Assembly (NCBI RefSeq): GCF_023272795.1
Contig: NZ_CP096829.1
Location: 5,572,212-5,636,211, forward strand
Origin: Flavobacterium humidisoli
Lineage (GTDB): Bacteria > Bacteroidota > Bacteroidia > Flavobacteriales > Flavobacteriaceae
DNA length: 64,000 bases
Direction: 5' to 3'
The position numbers and the translations under genes were made by a program. Shown here in pieces: positions 35,509 to 43,873 of this stretch (within the stretch, counting starts at the first letter, position 1; each line of letters starts with the position of its first letter). The notes under the pieces are model-generated. The model was not told the DNA's origin. It searched no databases and worked only from the letters and a program-made list of their open reading frames with translations.

Positions 35509-37665
35509 ATGATCAGAAAAACCGCTTTCACTCTTTTAGCTTTTATTACCAGTCAAATATCACAGGCTCAGTATCAATATCCTTCTACACTTGAACAACC
35601 TGTAGTAGATGATTATTACGGAACAAAAATCACAGATTCTTACCGTTGGCTAGAAGATATGAAAAAACCAGAAGTGCAAAAATGGTTTAAAGATCAAGGC
35701 GATTTTACCAATTCTCTTATTAAAAAAATATCTGGCCGTGATGCTCTTTTCAATAGAATGAAAGAAATTAGTACTTTGGCCGGAGATGATTATGGTTACG
35801 TAAAACAGTTAGGAAATAATTACTATTACACCAAAAAGAAAAAAGGAGAAAGTATTTATAAATTATATATCTGCAAAGGCTTAAACGGAACTGAGGTTTT
35901 ATTATTAGACCCGAATACTTATAAAAAAGATGCAACGATTACAAGTTTCAATATTAGTCCAGATCAGAAAAAATTAGCGGTTACATTATCTCAAGATGGT
36001 GCCGAAGTTTGTGATCTCCGAATTATGGATATTGAATCTAAAACTTTTCTTCCAGACAATTTAAATCCTGTCTGGAGTGAATTTAGTTTTGAGTTTACAC
36101 CTGACAGCAAAGCAATTACTTATACCAAAATGAGTACTAATGATAATAAAAGTGATGATTTTCTAAAACACATGAAATCTTTACTTCACGTTATTGGCAC
36201 TAATCCGGAGACCGATAAAATACTGGCATCAAAAGAAAACAATCCCAATTTGAATCTTCTTGCTGAACAGTTTCCTGATGTTGCATTCTCAGACAATTAT
36301 TCATACATAATTTTAGAAATCGGATCTACAAAAAGCGAAATATTAGCATTCTCTGCTCCCTATTCAGAACTTAATAATCCTAAAATAAATTGGAAACCGC
36401 TTATTAAATATGAAGATGAGATCACAAGCTATCAAATAATTGGAGACCAATTTTTCTTTCTTTCGCATAAAAATGCGCCCAATTATAAAATAGGATTAAC
36501 AGATATTAAAAATCCAAATATTGATAATGCAAAAATTATAATCCCGGAGAGCAATAAAGTATTACGAAGAATACAGAAATCTAAAAACTTCATTTATTAT
36601 ACTTTAAGTGACGGAATTGTACAGGATAAATATCAAATTAATCCAAAAACATTAGAAAGTAAAGTAATCGCTCTTCCAAAAGGGTCAAATGGAGGTTATG
36701 CTTTAAATTCTCGTGAAAACGACAATTTCTTGTTTTTTAACAATGGCTGGATCACGCCTTCTACATCTTATTATTTTGATGGTTCAACTGATCGTTTAGA
36801 AAAGTCGAAACAATTTATTGCAAGCGGCAATTATCCTGACTTTTCAAAGCAATATAGTGTAAAAGAAGTTGAAATTGCAAGTCATGATGGCGTAATGGTT
36901 CCGTTATCTATTATTTATCCAAAAAACATTAAAATGGACGGCTCTACTCCTTGCTATATTAGTGGTTATGGTGCTTATGGATTAAGCAGGTCACCCTATT
37001 ATATTGGCGATAATTTAATGGCATTGCTGGAGCAGAATACTGTAATTGCTTTTGCACACGTTAGAGGCGGTGGAGAAAAAGGAGCAAATTGGCACAAAGG
37101 AGGCCAAAAAGCGACGAAACCTAATACTTGGAAAGATTTTATTGCTTGTTCTGAATATTTGATCAAAGAAAAATACACTTCGGCAGACAAACTTATTGGA
37201 AATGGCGCAAGTATGGGCGGTGTATTAATTGGAAGAGCAATTACAGAACGTCCTGATCTTTTTAAAGTTGCACTTATTGAAGTTGGCGACACTAATATTA
37301 TACGAAGTGAAATTACTCCGAATGGTCCTAATCAAATACCAGAAATCGGCACTTTAAAAAACGAAACAGATACCAAATATCTTTTAGAAATGGATGCGCA
37401 AAGCAAGGTAAAAAAAGGAGAGAAATATCCTGCAGTCTTAGTTCACACCGGAATGAATGATGCGCGAGTAGATTCTTGGATTCCAGGAAAATTTGCTGCT
37501 ATTTTACAAAATTACAACAGTTCTGACAGACCAATATTATTACACGTAAATTATGCAAACGGACATTTTTCTAACGATCTGGATGTAACTTACAACGATA
37601 GTGCTGATATGTTTGCTTTTGCATTGTGGCAGGTTGGAAATTCAAAATTTCAGATGGCGAAGTAA
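35509..37665 (+). CDS. prolyl oligopeptidase family serine peptidase (S9A)
   Basis: The 718-residue exported enzyme has a signal peptide (to about residue 20, ISQAQ), an N-terminal seven-bladed propeller (about 80-430) and a C-terminal alpha/beta hydrolase domain. The catalytic triad is visible as Ser568 in NGASMGGVL, Asp651 in GMNDARVD and His686 in NGHFSND, all in canonical order. The start YPSTLEQPVVDDYYGTKITDSYRWLED (cited in parts) matches the S9A N-terminus. It cleaves short peptides after proline, in the periplasm. Confidence 0.95.
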   Translation: MIRKTAFTLLAFITSQISQAQYQYPSTLEQPVVDDYYGTKITDSYRWLEDMKKPEVQKWFKDQGDFTNSLIKKISGRDALFNRMKEISTLAGDDYGYVKQLGNNYYYTKKKKGESIYKLYICKGLNGTEVLLLDPNTYKKDATITSFNISPDQKKLAVTLSQDGAEVCDLRIMDIESKTFLPDNLNPVWSEFSFEFTPDSKAITYTKMSTNDNKSDDFLKHMKSLLHVIGTNPETDKILASKENNPNLNLLAEQFPDVAFSDNYSYIILEIGSTKSEILAFSAPYSELNNPKINWKPLIKYEDEITSYQIIGDQFFFLSHKNAPNYKIGLTDIKNPNIDNAKIIIPESNKVLRRIQKSKNFIYYTLSDGIVQDKYQINPKTLESKVIALPKGSNGGYALNSRENDNFLFFNNGWITPSTSYYFDGSTDRLEKSKQFIASGNYPDFSKQYSVKEVEIASHDGVMVPLSIIYPKNIKMDGSTPCYISGYGAYGLSRSPYYIGDNLMALLEQNTVIAFAHVRGGGEKGANWHKGGQKATKPNTWKDFIACSEYLIKEKYTSADKLIGNGASMGGVLIGRAITERPDLFKVALIEVGDTNIIRSEITPNGPNQIPEIGTLKNETDTKYLLEMDAQSKVKKGEKYPAVLVHTGMNDARVDSWIPGKFAAILQNYNSSDRPILLHVNYANGHFSNDLDVTYNDSADMFAFALWQVGNSKFQMAK

Positions 37666-37702
37666 TCAACAGCTCAAATTTAAATGCACTTTTTACTCTG
37701 CG

Positions 37703-37830
37703 TAATTCTTTGTGAATCTCTGTGTAATAATTTTACCGCAAAGATTCACAAAGTATTTATTTACAGACTACTGTACGTCTCTACAACAAACCTTTGTAAC
37801 TTTGAATCTCTGCAACTTTGAACCTTTAAA
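37703..37830. repeat. TTTGTGAATCT inverted repeat
   Basis: The 12-bp arms CTTTGTGAATCT (37708-37719) and AGATTCACAAAG (37742-37753) are perfect and enclose 22 bp. Further units CTTTGTAACTTTGAATCTCTGC and AACTTTGAACC follow to about 37826. Confidence 0.7.
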
Positions 37831-37896
37831 AAAAAAATTCATCATCGTCCCAACCTTTTTATCTTTTTATCTCTCTATATAAGAAAGACAACAATT

Positions 37897-38433
37897 GTGA
37901 TAAACGAGACTCAAATAGCAAACTGTAAAAAAATGCACCGCGATGCGCAGCGTGAGGTGTACGAATACATGGCGCCAAAATTGTACCGCCTTTGCAAACG
38001 ATATCTAAAAAAGGAAGAGGAAATTGAAGAAGCACTTGCCGATTCTTTCTTTACCATTTTTACCAAACTGGACCAATTAAAAGAAGCATATGCTTTTGAA
38101 GCCTGGGCCAGAAGAATAACCGTAAACCATTGTTTGGCGACAATTCGAAAAGCAACCAATTTCAACATGTATTTAGACGACCTAAAGCTGATTTCTCAGC
38201 CTTCTGTCGATGAACTAAATACGTTGGAAGAAGAAGATCTACTTAATTTATTAAACCATATTCCTGATGGCTGTAAAACGGTCTTTAACCTTTTTGTGAT
38301 AGAAGGTTACGGACATAAAGAAATAGCCGAAATGCTGAAAATCTCTGAAGGCACCTCAAAATCACAATTGAATGCCGCTAAGACCAAACTGAAAGAACTG
38401 GTTAATAAACTGTATTATCAAAAAGCAAAATAG
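37897..38433 (+). CDS. ECF-type RNA polymerase sigma factor
   Basis: The 178-residue protein has sigma region 2 (RLCKRYLKKEEEIEEALADSFFTIF and WARRITVNHCLATIRK, cited in parts) and region 4 (FVIEGYGHKEIAEMLKISEGTSKSQLNAAKTKL with the helix-turn-helix). It starts at GTG 37897; the next ATG is residue 13. The anti-sigma-like gene follows after 2 bp, the usual sign of a sigma/anti-sigma pair. It should direct transcription in response to an envelope signal. Confidence 0.94.
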   Translation: MINETQIANCKKMHRDAQREVYEYMAPKLYRLCKRYLKKEEEIEEALADSFFTIFTKLDQLKEAYAFEAWARRITVNHCLATIRKATNFNMYLDDLKLISQPSVDELNTLEEEDLLNLLNHIPDGCKTVFNLFVIEGYGHKEIAEMLKISEGTSKSQLNAAKTKLKELVNKLYYQKAK

Positions 38434-38435
38434 TC

Positions 38436-39407
38436 ATGGACAATCAAGATAAATTATTCGATAAAATAAAAGAAGCTTCGCAAAAAGTCGAGTTTCAAGA
38501 CTTTCCAGGAATGGAAAAAGTCTGGTCGCGCGTTGAAGAAAAACTGGACAAGAAGGAAGATAAAAAAACAATTGTTTTATGGAAGAAAATTGCAGTTGCT
38601 GCTTCCCTCCTTTTGGTTATTTCTTTAGGATATCAATTTTTACATTCAGATAAAGAAGCTGTAACAGAAACTCCAAAAGTAGTTTTGGAAGAAAAAGAAA
38701 TCAAACAACCTGAGAAACCCATTTTAGACAAAAAAGTTGCGACTCCATCTTCAAATTCCGAAATAGTTTCTAACGAAGAAGCGGTTAAAATTATAGAAAA
38801 TCAGACTAAACATAAAGAACGAGTTGCGGTTCAGGAAACCTTGATTCCTAAAGCAGAATCCATTCAATTTGTACCTGCACCTAAAATTTCAGCAGAAACA
38901 GCTGTAGCGATACCTGCAAAAGCAATTGCAAATGAAAGTATTGATGAAGAAGATAATATTTCTTCACAAAAAGATGCCTTTGAAGAAAGAAGTTATTCAG
39001 ATACAAAATTCAGACAATCTGCAAAAGTTGCTTACGCAGCGGCACCTGCTCAAAAAGCCAAGAAAAATGCTCCTTTGGTAATTCTTAACGGAAATGCTAT
39101 GGCACATAGTGACGATGCAAAGAGAGATAAAATGATGCAGGCCGAAATGTCTAATTTACAGCCTGAAAATGTTGAGTCTCTAGTAGTTTTAGACGATCCT
39201 TTATACATTATCGATGGCATCTATTATTCTGAAGAAGATCTGTTTGGCAAGAACCCTACAAGTCCTTATGCGCCTTTAGACAAACAGGAAATTAAAACTA
39301 TAACTGTTTTACAAGACCTTGAAGCCACTTCTAAATATGGCGAACGAGGAAAAAAAGGAGTTCTTATTATCACTACTAAAAACGGAAAACCAGCTCCGAA
39401 AAAATAA
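38436..39407 (+). CDS. membrane anti-sigma-like protein with TonB-plug-like C-terminus
   Basis: The 323-residue protein has a cytoplasmic N-terminus (about 1-48), a single membrane helix (about 52-69) and a long charged periplasmic linker. The C-terminal module (about 220-323) reads like the plug of TonB-dependent receptors: PLYIIDGIYYSEED, EIKTITVLQDLEATSKYGERGKKGVLIITTK. The cytoplasmic part has no zinc-binding anti-sigma motif but precedes the membrane helix as in FecR-like regulators. It begins 2 bp after the sigma gene. Regulation of that sigma factor is inference. Confidence 0.78.
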   Translation: MDNQDKLFDKIKEASQKVEFQDFPGMEKVWSRVEEKLDKKEDKKTIVLWKKIAVAASLLLVISLGYQFLHSDKEAVTETPKVVLEEKEIKQPEKPILDKKVATPSSNSEIVSNEEAVKIIENQTKHKERVAVQETLIPKAESIQFVPAPKISAETAVAIPAKAIANESIDEEDNISSQKDAFEERSYSDTKFRQSAKVAYAAAPAQKAKKNAPLVILNGNAMAHSDDAKRDKMMQAEMSNLQPENVESLVVLDDPLYIIDGIYYSEEDLFGKNPTSPYAPLDKQEIKTITVLQDLEATSKYGERGKKGVLIITTKNGKPAPKK

Positions 39408-39413
39408 TCTCAA

Positions 39414-39444
39414 GCTTTGTCAAAGTCTGCAGCTTTGACAAAGC
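39414..39444 (+). repeat. intra-operon hairpin (GCTTTGTCAAAG)
   Basis: The 12-bp perfect arms at 39414-39425 and 39433-39444 have a 7-nt loop. There is no T-run. It lies between the anti-sigma-like and VWA genes and may protect or process the mRNA. Confidence 0.55.
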
Positions 39445-39477
39445 AAAATCAAAACATTAATTCTAAAACTTATTATC

Positions 39478-41634
39478 ATGAAAAGTCTAAAACTTATTTC
39501 ATCAGCCATTGCTATGCTTGTATGTTTCGTAACCATGGCACAGGAAAGAACAATAACTGGAATCGTTTCAGATGAAACAAAACAGCCAATTCCAGGTGTA
39601 ACTATTTACAACCAGACATCAAAAGCAAATGCATTAACCAATTTTGACGGGCAATACAGTATTCAAGCCAAAACTGGCGATATGCTGGTTTTCAGCTTCA
39701 TTGGATACAAAAAACAAAGTCAAAAGGTTGAAAACTCAAATATTATCAATATAAAACTTCTTCCAGACAATCAAACTTTAAGCGAAGTTGTGGTTATGGG
39801 TTACGGTACAAGTAATGCTGAATATGAAGACCGCAGTTATGCACGTGCCGAAAGAAAAAAAGAAAAAAGAGATAAATCGCTAGCACCTAAAGGAAAAATG
39901 GCAATGCAAGTTCAAAGTAATGCTATATATAGTCCTAGTCCTAGTATTGCAATTCGCGGAACAGCATCCGTTTCTTCAAAAAATGAACCTTTATATATTG
40001 TTGACGGGGTTCCTGCAACGTCCAATCAAATAGCTAAAATTAATCCTAATGATATTGATAATGTTTCTGTTTTAAAAGACCAAGCAGCAACTTCTATATA
40101 TGGAACTAAAGGTTCAAATGGCGTCGTGGTAGTTTCGACTAAAAATGAACTTTATAAAAATCTTTCAGAAAAAGAATTAGACAAAAAATTAAACATTATG
40201 CCAATTCCGACTGAACCAACTCAAGAAGATTATGATTCTTTTGTTGAGAATGCTTTTGAAAGCCCTAAAACAGCACCGCTTTCTACTTTTTCTATTGATG
40301 TTGATAATGCTTCTTATACGAATATCAGACGTTTTTTAAACAACGGACAGCAAGTTCCAAAAGATGCAGTTCGTGTAGAAGAAATGGTTAATTTCTTTAA
40401 ATATACTTATCCACAACCCAAAAATGAACATCCATTTTCGATCAATACCGAAGTGAGCGATTCACCTTGGAATTCAAATAACAAAATCTTGAAAATTGGT
40501 TTACAAGGAAAAAACATTCCAACTGAAGATTTACCCGCTTCAAACCTAGTTTTCTTAATTGATGTTTCGGGATCTATGGAAGACATGAACAAATTGCCTT
40601 TATTAAAACAATCATTGAAAATTTTGGTTAACGAATTAAGACCAAAAGACAAAGTAGCAATTGTGGTTTATGCGGGTGCAGCAGGAATGGTTTTGGCGCC
40701 AACTTCTGGAGATGATAAAAAAACAATTATTAATGCATTGGATAATTTGCAAGCTGGAGGAAGTACAGCTGGCGGAGCAGGAATTGAATTAGCTTATAAG
40801 ATTGCAACTGAAAATTTCATTAAAAACGGAAACAACAGAGTAATCTTGGCTACCGACGGAGATTTTAACGTTGGAAGTTCTTCTAATTCTGATATGGAAA
40901 AACTAATTGAAGAAAAAAGAAAAACAGGGGTTTTCTTAACTTGTTTAGGTTACGGAATGGGAAATTACAAGGACAGCAAAATGGAAATCTTGGCTGACAA
41001 AGGAAACGGAAACTATGCGTACATTGATAATATTCAAGAAGCGAATCGTTTTTTAGGAAAAGAATTTAAAGGTTCGATGTTTGCTATCGCGAAAGATGTG
41101 AAAATACAGATTGAATTCAATCCAAAACAAGTCCAAGCGTATAGATTGATTGGTTATGAAAACAGAAAACTTCGCCCAGAAGATTTTAAAAATGATGCCA
41201 TTGATGCTGGAGAATTAGGAAGTAATCATACCGTAACGGCTTTGTATGAAATAATTCCGGTTGGTGTAAAAAGCGATTTCTTAAATGTACAGCCAGATGA
41301 TTTAAAATATACTAAAACAGAAACTACTTCAAGCAATTACACTAATGAATTGGCAACAATAAAATTCCGTTACAAAAAGCCTGATGGAGAAAAAAGTATC
41401 GAAATGGTTCAGGTAATCGAAAATAAATCGGTGATTTTAGAGAAAGCAAGTGATGACATGAAATTTAGTTCTGCCGTAGCTTGGTTCGGATTAAAACTGC
41501 GAGATTCAAAATTAATCGCTGACAAATCTTCTAAAGAAATTATAAAACTGGCAAAACAAGGAAATTCAAACGATGGTGAAGGTTACAAAGCAGAATTTAT
41601 TCGTTTGGTTGAAGGTGCAAAACAATTCAATTAA
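39478..41634 (+). CDS. VWA-domain protein with N-terminal carboxypeptidase-like and TonB-plug-like modules
   Basis: The 718-residue exported protein begins with a signal peptide and a CarboxypepD-type beta domain (GIVSDETKQPIPGVTIYNQ). A plug-like module follows (about 100-220: YIVDGVPATSNQIAKINPND, NVSVLKDQAATSIYGTKGSN). From about 265 it is YfbK-like: a VWA_N segment (STFSIDVDNASYTNIRRFL), a VWA domain with MIDAS Asp362-x-Ser364-x-Ser366, and a C-terminal DUF3520-like region. It has no barrel, so it is not a receptor. It likely belongs with the sigma/anti-sigma genes upstream. Confidence 0.88.
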   Translation: MKSLKLISSAIAMLVCFVTMAQERTITGIVSDETKQPIPGVTIYNQTSKANALTNFDGQYSIQAKTGDMLVFSFIGYKKQSQKVENSNIINIKLLPDNQTLSEVVVMGYGTSNAEYEDRSYARAERKKEKRDKSLAPKGKMAMQVQSNAIYSPSPSIAIRGTASVSSKNEPLYIVDGVPATSNQIAKINPNDIDNVSVLKDQAATSIYGTKGSNGVVVVSTKNELYKNLSEKELDKKLNIMPIPTEPTQEDYDSFVENAFESPKTAPLSTFSIDVDNASYTNIRRFLNNGQQVPKDAVRVEEMVNFFKYTYPQPKNEHPFSINTEVSDSPWNSNNKILKIGLQGKNIPTEDLPASNLVFLIDVSGSMEDMNKLPLLKQSLKILVNELRPKDKVAIVVYAGAAGMVLAPTSGDDKKTIINALDNLQAGGSTAGGAGIELAYKIATENFIKNGNNRVILATDGDFNVGSSSNSDMEKLIEEKRKTGVFLTCLGYGMGNYKDSKMEILADKGNGNYAYIDNIQEANRFLGKEFKGSMFAIAKDVKIQIEFNPKQVQAYRLIGYENRKLRPEDFKNDAIDAGELGSNHTVTALYEIIPVGVKSDFLNVQPDDLKYTKTETTSSNYTNELATIKFRYKKPDGEKSIEMVQVIENKSVILEKASDDMKFSSAVAWFGLKLRDSKLIADKSSKEIIKLAKQGNSNDGEGYKAEFIRLVEGAKQFN

Positions 41635-41646
41635 TAAAAATTATAT

Positions 41647-41654
41647 TACATTTG
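41647..41654 (+). promoter_or_regulatory. -7 promoter element (TACATTTG) of the scramblase-like gene
   Basis: An exact TAnnTTTG match 33 bp before the ATG at 41688. No -33 TTG is evident. Confidence 0.5.
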
Positions 41655-41687
41655 CGCCTTTATTTTTAAAACTTATTTTACATACGT

Positions 41688-42275
41688 ATGAATCCTATTT
41701 TAAGCCAAAATCTATTTTTAGTAAAAGAACATGTCGGAATGTTCAAAGCCGCAAACAATTACGATATTTATCATCCAGAAACCAATCAAATCATAATGAA
41801 CTGCCGAGAAAACAATCTTGGTTTTTTCACAAAAGTATTTCGTTTTACAGATTATAAAAGAGCAACTCCGTTTAATGTTGAAATTACAACTGCTTCTGGA
41901 GAAAAATTAATTACAGTAAGAAGAGGTGTTGCCATCTTTAGATCGACTGTTGAAGTATTGGACGAAAAAGATCGTTTGGTTGGAACTTTCAAACAAAAAT
42001 TCTTTTCTATTGGAGGAAAGTTTGATATTCTGGATAAAAACGAAAAACCAGTTGCAACGCTTCAAGGAAAATGGACTGGCTGGGATTTTAAATTCTCTCA
42101 TGAAGGTAAACAATTGGCTCAAGTAAATAAAAAATGGGCTGGATTAGGAAAAGAGTTTTTTACAAGTGCCGATAACTATGCACTTCAAATTGAAGAGATC
42201 GTACCAGATGATAGTCCGTTGAGACAGTTAATTTTAGGAGCCGTAATGTGTATAGATATGGTTCTGAAAGAATAA
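41688..42275 (+). CDS. phospholipid scramblase / LURP-one-like protein
   Basis: The 195-residue protein has the single-sheet tubby-like fold pattern of scramblase and LURP1 relatives. Strands run in the order FLVKEHVGMFKAANNYDIY, VLDEKDRLVGTFKQKFF, KFDILDKNEKPVATLQGKW and NKKWAGLGKEFFTSADNYAL. The C-terminus (LRQLILGAVMCIDMVL) is a hydrophobic helix typical of the family. No signal peptide is present. The role in bacteria is unknown, and lipid scrambling is unproven for such short members. It is monocistronic with its own -7 element. Confidence 0.75.
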   Translation: MNPILSQNLFLVKEHVGMFKAANNYDIYHPETNQIIMNCRENNLGFFTKVFRFTDYKRATPFNVEITTASGEKLITVRRGVAIFRSTVEVLDEKDRLVGTFKQKFFSIGGKFDILDKNEKPVATLQGKWTGWDFKFSHEGKQLAQVNKKWAGLGKEFFTSADNYALQIEEIVPDDSPLRQLILGAVMCIDMVLKE

Positions 42276-42338
42276 CAAAAAGTTGTTAAACTTAGATTAA
42301 GAATATATTTTAAAGCATCATTTTAGTTTTCAAAACCT

Positions 42339-42346
42339 TATTTTTG
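42339..42346 (+). promoter_or_regulatory. -7 promoter element (TATTTTTG) of the SDR gene
   Basis: An exact TAnnTTTG match 43 bp before the ATG at 42390. No matching -33 TTG is seen. Confidence 0.45.
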
Positions 42347-42389
42347 TAAGACTTAAAATGATGCTTTCTGCATTTCTAAAAACACAATC

Positions 42390-43106
42390 ATGACCGACTT
42401 AAAAAATAAAAATGCCTTTATCACTGGCGCAGGAAAAGGAATAGGAAAAGCTGTAGCAATTGCTTTGGCTAAAGAAGGCGTAAACCTAATTTTAGTTTCG
42501 AGAACAAAAAGTGATATTGATCAATTGGCAGAAGAAACGGCAAAACTGGGCGTAAAAACTTTGGCTTTGTCTGCTGACGTTTCAGATATTAATTCTATCA
42601 ATTCTGCTGCTGAAAAAGCAATTGCCGAATTTAAAAGTATTGATATCTTGATCAATAGTGCCGGAATTGCTTCTTTTGGAAAATTCTTAGAATTAGAGCC
42701 AGAAGCTTGGGAAAGAATTATTCAGGTAAATTTAATGGGGACGTATTACACGACTCGTTCGATTATTCCAAATATGATCGAAAGACAAACTGGAGACATT
42801 ATCAATATTTCTTCGACTGCTGGATTAAACGGAAACGCTTTAACAAGTGCCTACAGCGCTTCTAAATTTGCTGTTCTAGGTTTAACCGATTCTTTAATGC
42901 AGGAAATGAGAAAACACAATATTCGTGTTACGGCTTTAACGCCAAGTACTGTTGCTACTGACATGGCTAAAGATTTAAACCTGACTGACGGAAATCCAGA
43001 AAAAGTGATGCAGTCTGAAGATATGGCAGATTTAATTATTGCGCAGTTAAAATTAAACCGAAGAGTGTTTATTAAAAACAGCAGTATCTGGTCTACAAAT
43101 CCTTAA
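42390..43106 (+). CDS. SDR-family oxidoreductase, 3-ketoacyl-ACP reductase-like
   Basis: The 238-residue protein is a classical short-chain dehydrogenase: TGAGKGIGKA cofactor loop, NSAG motif, catalytic Ser in IINISSTAG and the YSASK catalytic pair. The best match is the FabG-like group, which reduces 3-ketoacyl chains with NADPH, but many SDRs with other substrates look the same. The gene stands alone and is not in a fatty-acid gene cluster, so the physiological substrate is open. Confidence 0.9.
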   Translation: MTDLKNKNAFITGAGKGIGKAVAIALAKEGVNLILVSRTKSDIDQLAEETAKLGVKTLALSADVSDINSINSAAEKAIAEFKSIDILINSAGIASFGKFLELEPEAWERIIQVNLMGTYYTTRSIIPNMIERQTGDIINISSTAGLNGNALTSAYSASKFAVLGLTDSLMQEMRKHNIRVTALTPSTVATDMAKDLNLTDGNPEKVMQSEDMADLIIAQLKLNRRVFIKNSSIWSTNP

Positions 43107-43110
43107 AACT

Positions 43111-43186
43111 AAATTCCAAATTTTTGAAATTCCAAATTCCAATTGCTTTGAGATTGGAATTTGGAATTTTGGTATTGGAATTTCAA
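43111..43186. repeat. AATTCCAA-type inverted repeat
   Basis: The arms AAATTCCAAATTCCAAT and ATTGGAATTTGGAATTT pair around a short loop at 43145-43152. Additional CCAAATTT and GGAATTTC units lie outside them. It is a member of the family seen at 7925 and 52318. Confidence 0.75.
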
Positions 43187-43197
43187 AAACTAAAATT

Positions 43198-43707
43198 ATG
43201 GAACAATATTTAAGACAATTGGTCGAAATAGAATTTCAGGATAAAAAACAGATTTTCTCCGGATTTCTTATTGATTATTCTGATGAATGGATTTTGCTTC
43301 GAAATAATCCTGTAGATTTTATTTTGGACGGTTTTGTCATTTTGAGAAATAAAAACATTGAAGCTGTAAACCGAGATCATGATCTGGCTTTTACAGAAAA
43401 AGTTATACGTCTGAAAGGATTAAAAATTAATTCTGATGATATTATCCCGATTAAAGATTTGGCTTCGATCATAAAATTTATTTCTGAGAAATATGGCATT
43501 TTTCAGATTGCAAAAAAATCGTCCAAATCTGCTTATTTAGGAAAATTAATCGAATTAAATAATGAAGAATTGACTATCGATTTTTTAGATACGCAAGGTC
43601 AGTTTGGAGGAGAATTGAGTTTTAATCCCGAAAAAATTCGAGTTATAGAGTTTGATACCGATTATATTAATTCCCTGAAATTGGTGGTTTCCGAGGATCA
43701 GAAGTAA
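43198..43707 (+). CDS. protein of unknown function
   Basis: The 169-residue protein has no signal peptide or membrane segment. The first ~60 residues read as short beta strands (LVEIEFQDKKQIFSGFLIDY, EWILLRNNPVDFILDGFVIL), reminiscent of an Sm-like or PRC-barrel fold. The second half repeats a similar pattern (GKLIELNNEELTIDFLD). So it may be a duplicated small barrel. I recognise no family name. It sits alone between a repeat and a strong terminator. Confidence 0.7.
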   Translation: MEQYLRQLVEIEFQDKKQIFSGFLIDYSDEWILLRNNPVDFILDGFVILRNKNIEAVNRDHDLAFTEKVIRLKGLKINSDDIIPIKDLASIIKFISEKYGIFQIAKKSSKSAYLGKLIELNNEELTIDFLDTQGQFGGELSFNPEKIRVIEFDTDYINSLKLVVSEDQK

Positions 43708-43714
43708 GATGTTT

Positions 43715-43756
43715 TAAAACAACAAAGCCCTTTTGAAAAGGGCTTTGTTGTTTTTT
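43715..43756. terminator. strong intrinsic terminator
   Basis: Near-perfect 19-bp arms (43716-43734 and 43736-43754, core CAAAGCCC/GGGCTTTG) are flanked by A and T tracts. It ends the 43198-43707 gene and directly abuts another inverted repeat. Confidence 0.88.
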
Positions 43757-43856
43757 GTCATTCCGAGGAACGAGGAATCACAATCGTAATTCCGTATACA
43801 TAATCGCCAATCTTTGTCGAGCTCCGAGTGTGATTCCTCGTTCCTCGGAATGACAA
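43755..43856. repeat. inverted repeat with GTCATTCCGAGGAACGAGG arms
   Basis: The arms at 43755-43782 and 43829-43856 are 28-bp perfect reverse complements around a 46-bp spacer with CG-rich segments. The arms are far less AT-rich than the surroundings. It lies between the convergent 43198 gene and mtaB. The arm sequence resembles an intergenic element I know from several bacterial groups. Confidence 0.88.
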
Positions 43857-43873
43857 TACTTTGAGTACATTTT

